In this document: positions 7,475 through 16,501 of the stretch, one piece after another
How the letters are laid out: each line of letters begins with the position of its first letter
How positions within the stretch are numbered: position 1 is the stretch's first letter
Assembly (NCBI RefSeq): GCF_014646015.1
Contig: NZ_BMMQ01000004.1
Coordinates: forward strand, 124,001-188,000
DNA from: Microbacterium nanhaiense
Lineage (GTDB): Bacteria; Actinomycetota; Actinomycetes; Actinomycetales; Microbacteriaceae
DNA length: 64,000 nucleotides
Direction of reading: 5' to 3'
Position numbers and translations under genes: made by a program
Notes under the pieces: generated by a model
The model's database searches: none
The model's input: the letters and a program-made list of their open reading frames with translations, nothing else
What the model was told of the DNA's origin: nothing

Positions 7475-8656
7475 TCAGCCCAGCACGACGCTCAGCTGTT
7501 CGACCGCCCAGTCGATCTCGGTCGCGCGAATCGTCAGCGGTGGGGCGAAGCGGATCGTCTGCCCATGGGTGTCCTTTGCCAGGACACCGCGTTCGAGCAG
7601 CCGCTCGCAGACCCTCCGCCCCGAGCCGACCGACGGGTCGATGTCGATGCCGGCCCAGAGCCCCGCGCGTCGCACGCCCGTCACGCCCCGTCCCCGCAGC
7701 GGCTCCAGCCGCTCGCCCAGGTGCTCCCCGAGCAGCCGCGCCCGCTCCTGCCACTCGCCCTCCTCGAGCATGCGCACGACCTCGAGGCCGACGGCGGCCG
7801 CCAGCGGGTTGCCGCCGAAGGTGGATCCGTGCTGTCCGGGGCCAAACACACCCAGCACGTCCTCGTTCGCGACGACCGCCGAGACGGGGACGATGCCGCC
7901 GCCCAGGGCCTTGCCGAGGAGATAGACGTCCGGCACGACACCTGCCGCGTCGCACGCGAAGGTCTCGCCCGTGCGGCCGAGGCCGGATTGGATCTCGTCG
8001 GCGATGAACAGCACGTTGTTCTCCCGCGTGAGCTCGCGCACCCGCGGAAGATACCCGTCGGGTGGGACGACGACGCCGGCCTCGCCCTGGATGGGCTCGA
8101 TCAGCACCGCCACCGTGTCGTCGTCGATCGCCGCCGCCAGTGCGTCGGCGTCGCCGAAGGGCACCGAGACGAAGCCGGGCGCGAACGGTTCGAAGTCGTC
8201 GCGCGCCTCGGGATCGCTGGAGAAGCCGACGATTGTGGTGGTGCGGCCGTGGAAGTTGTTGTCCGCGACGATGATCTTCGCCCGACCGGGCGCGACCTTC
8301 TTCACGCGGTAGCCCCACGCACGAGCGAGCTTGATGCCTGTCTCGACGGCCTCGGCTCCCGTGTTCATCGGCAGCACGAGATCCTTGCCGCAGAGTGCGG
8401 CGAGCGCCGCGGCGAACGGTTCGAGGCGGTCGTTGTCGAAGGCGCGGCTCGTCAGGGTGATGCGGCCGAGCTGCTCCTGGGCGGCCGCGATGAGCCTCGG
8501 GTGCCGGTGCCCGAAGTTCAGGGCGGAATAGCCCGCGAGCATGTCGAGGTAGCGTCGCCCGTCGGCGCCGTTCACCCACGCCCCTTCCCCCGTCGCGATC
8601 TCGACCGGGAGCGGGGAGTAGTTCCGTGCGACGTGCGATGCGGCGAGCGCGGTCAC
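7475..8656 (-). CDS. rocD: Ornithine--oxo-acid transaminase (ornithine aminotransferase)
   Basis: 393 aa, close to the usual 400. It converts L-ornithine and 2-oxoglutarate to glutamate-5-semialdehyde and glutamate, using PLP. Class III aminotransferase marks include LNFGHRHP, MNTGAEAVET, NNFHGRTTT, the cofactor Asp in FIADEIQSGLGRTG, and the PLP-lysine in LLGKALGGG. The GTG start overlaps the stop of ddaH (GTGA), so the two are translationally coupled. With ddaH it forms a two-gene arginine/ornithine degradation operon. Confidence 0.93.
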   Translation of the reverse strand: MTALAASHVARNYSPLPVEIATGEGAWVNGADGRRYLDMLAGYSALNFGHRHPRLIAAAQEQLGRITLTSRAFDNDRLEPFAAALAALCGKDLVLPMNTGAEAVETGIKLARAWGYRVKKVAPGRAKIIVADNNFHGRTTTIVGFSSDPEARDDFEPFAPGFVSVPFGDADALAAAIDDDTVAVLIEPIQGEAGVVVPPDGYLPRVRELTRENNVLFIADEIQSGLGRTGETFACDAAGVVPDVYLLGKALGGGIVPVSAVVANEDVLGVFGPGQHGSTFGGNPLAAAVGLEVVRMLEEGEWQERARLLGEHLGERLEPLRGRGVTGVRRAGLWAGIDIDPSVGSGRRVCERLLERGVLAKDTHGQTIRFAPPLTIRATEIDWAVEQLSVVLG

Positions 8657-9510
8657 GACGACGCCCCGCGCAACTCGAGCGTGCAGCACTTGATCCCGCC
8701 GCCGCCGAGCAGCAGCTCGGAGAGGTCGATCGTGACGGGGTTGTAGCCCCGCTCCGCGACCTGCGCGATGAAGCCCGTCGCCCGGGGCGAGAGGAACACG
8801 TTGTGTCCATCGCTCGCGGAGTTCAGCCCGAACACGGCGCCGTCCTCGTCCGAGACGCGGATCGCGCCGGGGAAGCGTTCCTCGAGCAGGCCGCGGCTCT
8901 CGTCGTCGAACGCGCCCGGCAGGTACGCGATCGTGGGCTCCGCGCCGGGAGCGACGACGGGATCCAGCACCGACAGGGCCGTATCGAGGTGGTAGAAGCG
9001 CGGGTCGACGAGGGTCAGCGACAGCACCTCGCGTCCGAAGAGATCGGCGATCTCGCGGTGGCTGTCGTCGGTCGAGCGGAAACCGCGGCCCGCGAGGATC
9101 GCGTCGCCCGCGAGCAGGAAGTCGCCCTCGCCCTCGTTCGTGTATTCCGGCTCGACGACCTCGAAGCCGTTGCTCGCGAACCACTCGGCGAACAGGGCCG
9201 ACTCGGGTTGACGCTCGGCGTACCGGAACTTCGGGATGTACGCGCGGCCGTCGATGACGAAGCCGCCGTTCGCCGTGTAGACCATGTCGGGGAGGCCCGG
9301 GGCCTGATCGATCAGCTCGACCTCGTGCCCAAGCCCGATGTAGGCGTCGTACAGCGCCTGCCACTGCGCGACGGCCTTGGCGGTGTCGGTCGGATCCGCC
9401 GGGTGCATCCATGGGTTGATGGAGTACGACACCGTGAAGTGCTCGGGACGACTCATCAGGTAGCGGCGTCGGTGCGGGCTTCGTTCGGGCATCTGAGTGT
9501 TCTGCGACAT
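8653..9510 (-). CDS. ddaH: Dimethylargininase (DDAH), guanidino-group-modifying hydrolase
   Basis: 285 aa. It hydrolyses methylated arginines (or a related guanidino compound) to citrulline. The family signatures are present: VYTANGG near the N-terminus, the acidic loop NEGEGDFLLAGD, the catalytic His in FYHLDTALS, and the nucleophilic Cys in GGGIKCCTLELR close to the C-terminus. GAGGAG lies 6 nt before the ATG. Actinobacterial homologues are commonly paired with rocD, as here, so that guanidino-nitrogen compounds feed into glutamate. A strict arginine deiminase role is less likely because of the short length. Confidence 0.9.
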   Translation of the reverse strand: MSQNTQMPERSPHRRRYLMSRPEHFTVSYSINPWMHPADPTDTAKAVAQWQALYDAYIGLGHEVELIDQAPGLPDMVYTANGGFVIDGRAYIPKFRYAERQPESALFAEWFASNGFEVVEPEYTNEGEGDFLLAGDAILAGRGFRSTDDSHREIADLFGREVLSLTLVDPRFYHLDTALSVLDPVVAPGAEPTIAYLPGAFDDESRGLLEERFPGAIRVSDEDGAVFGLNSASDGHNVFLSPRATGFIAQVAERGYNPVTIDLSELLLGGGGIKCCTLELRGASS

Positions 9511-9639
9511 CTCACGCTCCTCGCGTGTTGACGAACGGCGGACGCTGTCCTCGGGCTCGGCGGAGCGACTGAACGCCTGCGCGCGAGCACGCCTGCTTCA
9601 TATTCTGCCCCTCGATTCGCGTATGACGCGAGCGCGCAA

Positions 9640-9645
9640 TAGGCT
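9640..9645 (+). promoter_or_regulatory. -10 box for leaderless transcription of the GNAT gene
   Basis: TAGGCT ends 6 nt before the ATG at 9652, with no Shine-Dalgarno sequence between. It lies in the 141-bp region divergent from ddaH. Confidence 0.45.
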
Positions 9646-9651
9646 CCCGCC

Positions 9652-10170
9652 ATGAGCACCGACACGAGCAGTACAGCACAACTCGAGGTTCTGATCCGCC
9701 CCATCCGCGACGTCGACGCGACCGAAATGGGGCAGGTTCATGCCCAGGTCTGGCACGAGACCTACGACGGCATGATCTCCCAGGCGGCACTGGAGGCCGT
9801 CTCCCCCAAGCGTCTCGCCGACCTGTGGATGGGCTACGCCGCCCGCGGCGCGGAGCACCGTCACGCCGCGGCGCTCGTCGACGGCAAGATCGTGGGCTTC
9901 GCCGCCTCCGGCCCGGCCCGCGACGACGACGCCCCCGCACCGCGCGAGCTCTACTTCGTGTTCCTTCTCGACACCTGGCACCGGAAGGGCATCGGCCGCA
10001 AGCTCTTCGACGCCGTGGTCGATGACGGAGAGCCGCTCTACGGGTGGATCGCCGAGAACTACCCCGGTGGCACCGACTTCTACCTGAAGCGCGGTTTCAC
10101 GATCGACGGCACGAAGCGCACCGAGCCGTTCCTCGGCGAGGAGCTCACGGAGATCCGTTTCAGCCGGTGA
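9652..10170 (+). CDS. GNAT family N-acetyltransferase
   Basis: 172 aa. It has the GNAT fold: an N-terminal [20 protein letters not shown], a central acceptor strand ([20 protein letters not shown]) whose RKGIGRKL is the acetyl-CoA pyrophosphate loop (R/QxxGxG/A), and the C-terminal FYLKRGF. The acceptor is unknown. It is divergent from ddaH-rocD, so an arginine-related role is conceivable, but adjacency is the only evidence. The start fits a leaderless promoter. Confidence 0.87.
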   Translation: MSTDTSSTAQLEVLIRPIRDVDATEMGQVHAQVWHETYDGMISQAALEAVSPKRLADLWMGYAARGAEHRHAAALVDGKIVGFAASGPARDDDAPAPRELYFVFLLDTWHRKGIGRKLFDAVVDDGEPLYGWIAENYPGGTDFYLKRGFTIDGTKRTEPFLGEELTEIRFSR

Positions 10171-10234
10171 TCCACGGATCTCGCGGGGCGGACATCGACG
10201 ATTCGATGCCCGCCCCGCGGCGTATAAAGGACAC

Positions 10235-11056
10235 ATGATGATGCAGCTGTGGGGCCTCGAGGGCATCCCGGAGATCACCGCGGGCGACGAGCTGGCGTCC
10301 CTCATCGGCGACGCGCTGGAGCGCGACCCGCGCGGCGCGCTCGACGGCGACATCGTCGTGGTCACCAGCAAGATCGTCTCGAAGGCCGAGGGGCGGTTCG
10401 TGACGGCGGACGATCGCGAGGACGCGATCACCGCGGAGACGGTGCGCGTCGTCGCCAGCCGCACCAACCCGGCCACCGGATCCACGACCCGCATCGTCGA
10501 GAACCGGCTCGGCATCGTGCAAGCCGCCGCCGGCGTCGACGCGTCGAACACCCCCGAGGGAACGGTGCTGCTGCTCCCCGTGGATCCGGACGCCTCGGCG
10601 CGCGCCATCGCGGCCGCGCTCCGCGCCCGCTTCGGGCGCGAGATCGGCGTCCTCGTGAGCGACACGATGGGCCGCGCGTGGCGCGACGGGCAGATCGATC
10701 AGGCGATCGGATCCGCCGGGGTGCGGGTATTCGAGGACCTGCGCGGCTCGACCGACACGCAGGGCCGGCCGCTCGTCGTCACCCTGCCGTGCGTCGCGGA
10801 CGAGCTCTGCTCGGCCGCGGAGCTCGTGAAGGGCAAGGCGACGGGGATCCCCGTCGCGGTGGTGCGCGGGCGCGCGGACCTCGTCGGATCCCTCGACCTG
10901 CCCGGCGCCCGGACGATTCCCCGGACCGGCCCGAACGACATGTTCCGCAAGGGCTACGACGAGGCCCACGCCGACGGCTTCGGCGCGGGATACGACTCCG
11001 GATACGCGGAGGGCTACGAGGCCGGATTCGGCGAGGCGCCCGAGTCTTCTTCATAA
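10235..11056 (+). CDS. cofE: Coenzyme F420-0:L-glutamate ligase
   Basis: 273 aa. It adds L-glutamates to F420-0 in a GTP-dependent reaction. The sequence matches the CofE family: an N-terminal [32 protein letters not shown], then [20 protein letters not shown], and a C-terminal [14 protein letters not shown]. It corresponds only to the N-terminal half of mycobacterial FbiB; the nitroreductase-like half is absent. A Gly/Tyr-rich tail (about residues 245-270, [19 protein letters not shown]) is unusual. AAAGGA lies 3 nt before the first of three consecutive possible start positions (Met1-Met3). fbiC, cofC and fgd lie 22-27 kb away. Confidence 0.92.
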   Translation: MMMQLWGLEGIPEITAGDELASLIGDALERDPRGALDGDIVVVTSKIVSKAEGRFVTADDREDAITAETVRVVASRTNPATGSTTRIVENRLGIVQAAAGVDASNTPEGTVLLLPVDPDASARAIAAALRARFGREIGVLVSDTMGRAWRDGQIDQAIGSAGVRVFEDLRGSTDTQGRPLVVTLPCVADELCSAAELVKGKATGIPVAVVRGRADLVGSLDLPGARTIPRTGPNDMFRKGYDEAHADGFGAGYDSGYAEGYEAGFGEAPESSS

Positions 11057-11161
11057 ACAGTTCACTCAGGGGCCTCGTGCGCGGCACGACGAGACGCTAG
11101 AACAGGAGGGATGCCTCGATCCGGGGCACTTCCCAACCCGTGAGGACCTGTGAGGATCCCT

Positions 11162-13237
11162 ATGCGAACGACATCGCACACCTTCTCCCGCACCTCGGTT
11201 CGGCGTTGCATCGGCGCGGGCGCCGTCTTCGCCACCGCCGGTGCGCTGCTGATGGTGCCGCAGGCGGCCCTGGCCGCCGACGAGACCGAGGCGACCGCCG
11301 CGACGACGACCACCGTCCAGGTGCTCGGCATCAACGACTTCCACGGCCGCATCGAGGCCGACGCCTACGGCGGGCTGCCCGGGGCCTCGGGCCTCGTCGG
11401 CGCCGTGCGCGCCCTCGAGACCGAGAACCCGAACACGCTGTTCGTCAGCTCGGGTGACAACATCGGCGCCTCGACCTTCACGTCGTTCATCCAGCAGGAC
11501 ACCCCGACGATGGAGTCGCTCGGCCTCGGCGGCCTCGACGTCGGCGTCGTCGGCAACCACGAGTTCGACCAGGGCTTCGCCGACCTCACCGATCGCGTGC
11601 AGCCGTTCTACCAGCAGTTCGGCGGCGACAACGCCGAGTACGGCGCGGACCTCACCCTCGGCGCCAACGTCTACAAGAAGGGCACGACCGAGCCCGCCCT
11701 CAAGGAGTACGCGATCCGCGAGGTCGACGGCGTCACGATCGGCTTCATCGGCACGATCACCGCCGACACGCAGACGCTCGTCTCGCCCGCCGGCATCGCC
11801 GACATCGAATTCGGCGACCAGCTCGAGGCCGTCAACCGCGTCGCCGCGGAAATCGACGACCAGGTCGATGTGACGATCCTGCTCACGCACTCGGGCGCCG
11901 AGGTCTCCGGATCCGACGAGACGACCTGCGCCGACATCGCGAACGAGCAGACCGACTTCGGCGCGCTCGTGCGCGACGCGTCGCCCGCGGTCGACGCGAT
12001 CCTCTCGGGCCACACACACCAGAACTACCCCTGCACGATCCAGGACCGCCCGGTCCTGCAGACCGGCAGCTACGGCGCGAACCTCTCGAAGCTCGACATC
12101 GAGGTGTCGACCGACGAGACCGGCGCCACCTCGCTCGTCTCGATCGGCTCGTCGCTCGTGCCGCTCACGGACGAAGAGGGCGCCCCCGTCTACGCCCCGG
12201 CGGAAGACGTGCAGGCCGTCGTCGACGCCGCCGTCGCCTACGCCGAGGTGCAGGGCAATGAGCCGGTCGGCAAGATCAGCGCGGACATCCTCCGCGGTGG
12301 CGAGGCTCCCGGCGACGACCGCGGTGTCGAGTCGACCATGGGCAACCTCGTCGCCGACATGTACCTGTGGGCCACGACCGACTACGCCAAGTACGGCGGC
12401 GAGCCCGCCGACGTGGCCTTCATGAACCCCGGTGGCCTGCGCGACGACCTCATCTACGCGTCGAGCGACGCGGGCGAGGGCGACGGCGTCGTCACCTACG
12501 CGGAGGCCGCCGCCGTGCAGCCCTTCGCGAACACGATCACGACGAGCGAGCTGACCGGCGCCGACATCGAGGAGATCCTCGAGCAGCAGTGGCAGCCCGG
12601 ACAGGACCGCCCGAAGCTGCACCTCGGCGTGTCCGAGGGCTTCAGCTACGAGTACGTCGAAGACGCCGAGCCCGGTGAGCACATCGTCTCGATGACGCTC
12701 GGCGGCGAGCCCGTCGACCCCGCCGCGACGTACACCGTCACGACCAACTCGTTCATCGCCGCCGGAGGCGACGGCTTCACCGCCTTCGCCAACGGTCCGT
12801 TCCGCGACACGGGCCTCATCGACCTCGAGGCCTCGGTCGACTTCATGACCGAGCACGACGTCGTCGACCCGGCCCCGCTCGGCCGCGCCGTCGAGTACGT
12901 CGAGGCGGAGCCGACGCCGGAGCCGACCCCGACGGCCGAGCCCACGCCGACCGCGGAGCCGACCCCCACGGCAGAGCCCACGCCGACGGCCGAGCCGACG
13001 CCGACGCCGACGAGCGAGCCCACGGCCGAGCCCACGCAGGAGCCGACCCCGACCGCGGAGCCCACGCAGGATCCCGCCCCCTCGGAGCAGCCGAGTCAGA
13101 CCCCGAGCGCGCCGTCCGACAACGGTGACGACCTCGCGCCGACCGGCGGCGAGACGGGCTGGGCCCTCGGCCTCGGCGCCGCCGTCATGATCGCGGCCGG
13201 CCTCGTGATCTCGACGCGCCTCCGCCGCAAGGCCTGA
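11162..13237 (+). CDS. LAPTG-anchored bifunctional metallophosphatase/5'-nucleotidase (UshA/NadN type)
   Basis: 691 aa. A signal peptide (to about residue 38, ending AALAA) is followed by a calcineurin-like metallophosphatase domain with GINDFHGRIE, SSGDNIGAS, GNHEFDQG and LSGHTHQNYP, then the 5'-nucleotidase C-terminal domain with a FIAAGGDGF-type substrate pocket. A PTAEPTP repeat stalk of about 60 residues leads to the sorting signal LAPTGG, a hydrophobic helix and a basic tail RLRRKA, so a sortase (class E-like, LAxTG) should attach it to the wall. It probably releases phosphate and nucleosides from extracellular nucleotides. The ATG at 11162 has GAGGA upstream. Confidence 0.92.
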   Translation: MRTTSHTFSRTSVRRCIGAGAVFATAGALLMVPQAALAADETEATAATTTTVQVLGINDFHGRIEADAYGGLPGASGLVGAVRALETENPNTLFVSSGDNIGASTFTSFIQQDTPTMESLGLGGLDVGVVGNHEFDQGFADLTDRVQPFYQQFGGDNAEYGADLTLGANVYKKGTTEPALKEYAIREVDGVTIGFIGTITADTQTLVSPAGIADIEFGDQLEAVNRVAAEIDDQVDVTILLTHSGAEVSGSDETTCADIANEQTDFGALVRDASPAVDAILSGHTHQNYPCTIQDRPVLQTGSYGANLSKLDIEVSTDETGATSLVSIGSSLVPLTDEEGAPVYAPAEDVQAVVDAAVAYAEVQGNEPVGKISADILRGGEAPGDDRGVESTMGNLVADMYLWATTDYAKYGGEPADVAFMNPGGLRDDLIYASSDAGEGDGVVTYAEAAAVQPFANTITTSELTGADIEEILEQQWQPGQDRPKLHLGVSEGFSYEYVEDAEPGEHIVSMTLGGEPVDPAATYTVTTNSFIAAGGDGFTAFANGPFRDTGLIDLEASVDFMTEHDVVDPAPLGRAVEYVEAEPTPEPTPTAEPTPTAEPTPTAEPTPTAEPTPTPTSEPTAEPTQEPTPTAEPTQDPAPSEQPSQTPSAPSDNGDDLAPTGGETGWALGLGAAVMIAAGLVISTRLRRKA

Positions 13238-13241
13238 GCGA

Positions 13242-13292
13242 AGCGCCCGAACGGGCCCGCACCCTCCGAGGGCGCGGGCCCGTTCGGGCGCT
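13242..13292 (+). terminator. Hairpin terminator after the 5'-nucleotidase gene
   Basis: A 19-bp perfect GC-rich stem (13242-13260 with 13274-13292) encloses a 13-nt loop, starting 4 nt after the stop codon. There is no T tract. Confidence 0.8.
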
Positions 13293-13357
13293 CGCGTACA
13301 ACTTGCGTTCACCGGCCAGACACCCGGCGACTACCCGTGCGCACCAGCATGTTCCCC

Positions 13358-15751
13358 ATGTCCCGACTTCCCCGAATCCTGCTCGCCTCGGGCGCCACGT
13401 GCGCCCTGGCGCTGAGCCCGGCCGTCGCCTTCGCGGCGCAGCCGGGCGACATCGAACCGATCTACGACGCGATCGACGACGCGCCCTTCGACCTGACGGT
13501 CGCCGGCACCTTCGAGACCGGCATCTTCGACGCGGGCGCGAGCGAGATCGTGCAGGCCTACGAGAACAGGCTGTTCTCGGTCAACGCCGCGGCCGGCACC
13601 GTCTTCGCGATCGACATGACGGATCCCACCCGGATGACCGAGCTGTACCAGGTCGGCGCCGAGGGATCCGTCGCGAACTCGGTCGCGATCCGCGCCGACG
13701 GCCTCGGCGTGGTCGCGCTCGAGGACGCGGGCGACAAGACCGCCCCCGGGCGCGTGCTCTTCTTCGACGCGAACGCCGACGAGCCCACCGTGCTCGGCAC
13801 GGTGACCGTCGGATCCCTGCCCGACATGGTCACCGTCTCGCCCGACGGCGCGTATGCGGTCGTCGCAAACGAGGGCGAGCCGGCAGACGACTTCTCGAGC
13901 GACCCCGAGGGATCCGTGGGCGTCATCGCGCTGCCGGACGAGCTCGCCGCGCCTACGCAGGCCGACGTGCGCACCGCCGACTTCCATGCCTTCGAGGGCG
14001 TCGAGCTCGACCCGTCGGTCCGCGACGCGTTCGGCCCGATCCTCGACGAGGAGTTCCCGCGCTCGACGAACTGGGAGCCCGAGTACATCACGGTGCAGGG
14101 CGGCACCGCCTACGTCGCGATGCAGGAGGCGAACGCGATCGCCACCGTCGACCTCGGATCCGCGACCGTGACCGACGTGTTCGGCCTCGGCTTCATCGAC
14201 CGCGGCACCGTGCCTCTCGACGCGTCGGACCGCGACCCCGAGGACTCGCCGACCATCAACATCGCGAGCTACCCCGGCCTGTACGGCATCCCGATGCCGG
14301 ACGGCATCCAGTCGTATCAGGTGGGCGGCGAGACCTATATCGTCACCGCGAACGAGGGCGACGCCCGCGAGTGGGGTGACTACGTCGAGCCGGCGCGGGT
14401 GAAACACCTCGGCGACGAGGAGGACGCCCCGGGCACGGCCCCGCTGTGCGAGGAGATCGCGCACTACGCCGACGACGCGGCGCTCGGGCGCCTCGAGGTC
14501 ACGACGGAGCTGGGCTTCAACGCCGAGCGCGGCTGCTACGACGAGCTCTACGCCTTCGGCGGCCGGTCCTTCGCGATCTACTCGGCCGACGGCGAGCTCG
14601 TCTTCGACTCGGGCGCGCAGTTCGAGGAGCTCACCGCACGCCTCGCCGAGACGACCGACCTCGTCTTCAACTCCGGGCACGACGACAACGAGTTCGATAG
14701 CCGCAGCGACGCGAAGGGCGTCGAACCGGAGAACCTCACGATCGGCGAGGTCGACGGCCGCACCTACGCGTTCATCGGCTTCGAACGCCTCGGCGGCGTC
14801 ATCGTATACGACATCACGGATCCGGCCGCGCCGAGCTACGTCGAGTACATCAACAACCGCTCCTTCGAGCTGTCGCTCGCCGACGCCTATGAGGAACTCG
14901 AGGCGGCGGGCGGATCCGCAGAGCAGCTCGCCGAGCTCGTGAACTCCGTCGGCGATCTCGGCCCCGAGGGCCTCGACTTCATCCCGGCCGAGCAGTCGCC
15001 GACCGGCATCCCGATGGTCGTCGTCGGCAACGAGGTCTCCGGCACGACCACGCTCTACGCCCTCGACGGCGCCCCCACGGCGGAGCCGGGGGAGCCCACG
15101 CAGCCGGGCGAGCCCACGACGCCGGGGGAGCCCACGACGCCGGGTGAGCCCACGGAACCTAGCGAGCCCGCGGAGCCCGGTGAACCTTCTCAGCCGGGCG
15201 AGCCCACGGAACCCGGTGTGCCCACGGAACCGAGTGAGCCCTCGCAGCCGGCTGAGCCCGCGACGCCCGGTGAGCCGAACGTTCCGGCCGAGCCCGCCGA
15301 CCCGACGGCTCCGGCCGACCCGACGGCTCCGGCCGACCCGACGGCTCCGGCCGACCCGACGGCTCCGGCCGACCCGACGGCTCCGGCCGAGCCGACGGAG
15401 CCCGGTGCGCCTTCGGAGCCGAGTGAGCCCTCGACGCCCGGTGAGCCGAATGCTCCGGCCGAGCCCGCGGAACCGACAACTCCGGCCGAACCGACCGCCC
15501 CTGCGGATCCCTCCGCTCCCGCCGCACCCGCCGAGCCGAGCGAGACCGCGGATCCGACAGAGCCGAGCCCGGAGGATCCGGCCCCCTCGGCGACCCCCGA
15601 CGCCCCTGCCCCATCGGAGCAGCCGTCGGCATCGCCCGACAACGGCGACCTCGCCCCGACCGGTGGCGAGATGGGCTTCGCCATCGCCCTCGGCGGCGCC
15701 GCACTGATCGCGACCGGCCTGCTGCTCACCAGGCGCCTGCGCCGCGCATAA
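13358..15751 (+). CDS. LAPTG-anchored choice-of-anchor I family protein (secreted beta-propeller-like)
   Basis: About 797 aa. An export signal (MSRLPRILLASGATCALAL then AFAA) is followed by a roughly 560-residue domain with recurring strand units such as DMVTVSPDGAYAVVANEGEP and TYIVTANEGDAREWGDY, matching the choice-of-anchor I / alkaline-phosphatase-like family. A Pro-Gly-Glu-Pro and ADPTAP repeat stalk (about 150 residues) ends in LAPTGGEMG, a hydrophobic helix and RRLRRA. The sorting signal matches that of the preceding 5'-nucleotidase, so both are probably sortase clients. Function is unknown; extracellular phosphate metabolism is suggested by the neighbour. Upstream in-frame starts at 13337 (GTG) and 13349 (ATG) are possible; none has a ribosome site. 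Confidence 0.85.
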   Translation: MSRLPRILLASGATCALALSPAVAFAAQPGDIEPIYDAIDDAPFDLTVAGTFETGIFDAGASEIVQAYENRLFSVNAAAGTVFAIDMTDPTRMTELYQVGAEGSVANSVAIRADGLGVVALEDAGDKTAPGRVLFFDANADEPTVLGTVTVGSLPDMVTVSPDGAYAVVANEGEPADDFSSDPEGSVGVIALPDELAAPTQADVRTADFHAFEGVELDPSVRDAFGPILDEEFPRSTNWEPEYITVQGGTAYVAMQEANAIATVDLGSATVTDVFGLGFIDRGTVPLDASDRDPEDSPTINIASYPGLYGIPMPDGIQSYQVGGETYIVTANEGDAREWGDYVEPARVKHLGDEEDAPGTAPLCEEIAHYADDAALGRLEVTTELGFNAERGCYDELYAFGGRSFAIYSADGELVFDSGAQFEELTARLAETTDLVFNSGHDDNEFDSRSDAKGVEPENLTIGEVDGRTYAFIGFERLGGVIVYDITDPAAPSYVEYINNRSFELSLADAYEELEAAGGSAEQLAELVNSVGDLGPEGLDFIPAEQSPTGIPMVVVGNEVSGTTTLYALDGAPTAEPGEPTQPGEPTTPGEPTTPGEPTEPSEPAEPGEPSQPGEPTEPGVPTEPSEPSQPAEPATPGEPNVPAEPADPTAPADPTAPADPTAPADPTAPADPTAPAEPTEPGAPSEPSEPSTPGEPNAPAEPAEPTTPAEPTAPADPSAPAAPAEPSETADPTEPSPEDPAPSATPDAPAPSEQPSASPDNGDLAPTGGEMGFAIALGGAALIATGLLLTRRLRRA

Positions 15752-15763
15752 TCGCATGACCCA

Positions 15764-15793
15764 ACGTGGGGCCCGCTTCGGCGGGCCCCACGT
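15764..15793 (+). terminator. Hairpin terminator after the choice-of-anchor I gene
   Basis: A perfect 13-bp GC-rich stem (15764-15776 with 15781-15793) with a TTCG tetraloop lies 12 nt after the stop codon. Confidence 0.82.
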
Positions 15794-15819
15794 GCGTCCC
15801 GGGATCCGCCCGCCACTCA

Positions 15820-16456
15820 CCCAAACTGCGGAAACGACCCCCTACTGCGGATCCCCACACGCCACACCTCCGCAATCCCGGCTCATCTCCGCAATTCGGG
15901 CCCAAAACCCTGCACCTTTCCCTGGATCCACGCGCCCTGGATCCACGCGCCCAGGATCCACCCTCTCCGGATCCACCCGCCACTCTGTGCCGCCCAAACT
16001 GCGGAGAAAACCCCTAGTTGCGGATCCCCTACCCCTGGAGCTCCGCGATCACGGACCATCTCCGCAATTCGGGTCACAGAGCTGCGCCTTCTCGGCGCCG
16101 ACTGCCTCTGCACGCCCCACACGGCGGAGAAAACCCGAATCTGCGGATCCCCACACGCCACACCTCCGCAGCCCCGCCACACCTCCGCAGCCCCGCCACA
16201 CCTCCGCAATACGGGCCGCAGCCCCCGCGCCCACTCAGAGCCGATTGTCCCTCCCTGCACCACCCAAACTGCGGAGAAAACCCCCATCCGCGGATCCCAA
16301 TCCTCAATAGCTCCGCAGTCGCATACATCTCCGCAACACGGGACCACCGCATTGCCCCCTGCGCGACGCAAACTGCGGAAAACATCCCAAACCGCGGATC
16401 CCACACCCACATCACTCCGCAAACCCGGACCACCTCCGCAATACGGGCCCGCCCAC
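15820..16456 (+). repeat. Non-coding cluster of five imperfect TGCGGA/TCCGCA palindromic repeats
   Basis: Five degenerate units of about 90-165 bp start near 15822, 15987, 16112, 16262 and 16368. Each has two direct GCGGA words (AAACTGCGGA and GCGGATCCC) followed by two or more inverse words (CTCCGCA, then CTCCGCAATACGGG), so a unit can fold on itself. The third unit has an extra CCTCCGCAGCCCCGCCACA duplication. The first is followed by several GGATCCAC direct repeats (15932-15980). The stretch is purine-poor on the plus strand and lacks credible codon structure; the open frames that cross it are repetitive. Single related units lie at 52730 and 54050. Confidence 0.8.
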
Positions 16457-16501
16457 ACTCCCCTTGCGCGCCCGCCCAGCGAGATCGGCAAGAATACTCG
16501 G

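Noticed and set aside
11111..11143. Ten-codon leader peptide upstream of the 5'-nucleotidase (ATG after AGGAGGG)
   Set aside because: The purine run abuts the ATG with no spacing and there is no regulatory codon pattern or attenuator.
11066..15820. Very long antisense open frames (748 aa and 829 aa) opposite the two LAPTG proteins
   Set aside because: They mirror the GC-rich codons of the sense genes, have Arg/Gly/Ala/Val shadow composition, no domain, no start signals; the sense frames have clear domains.
15820..16456. CRISPR array or tRNA/rRNA remnants
   Set aside because: Unit lengths vary (about 90-165 bp), there are no conserved spacers, and no cloverleaf could be drawn.
15883..16491. 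202-codon minus-strand open frame through the repeat cluster
   Set aside because: Its translation is only the repeats read through (recurrent AVWGVQR/AEVWRGCGG), changes with each repeat unit, and has no start signal or family.
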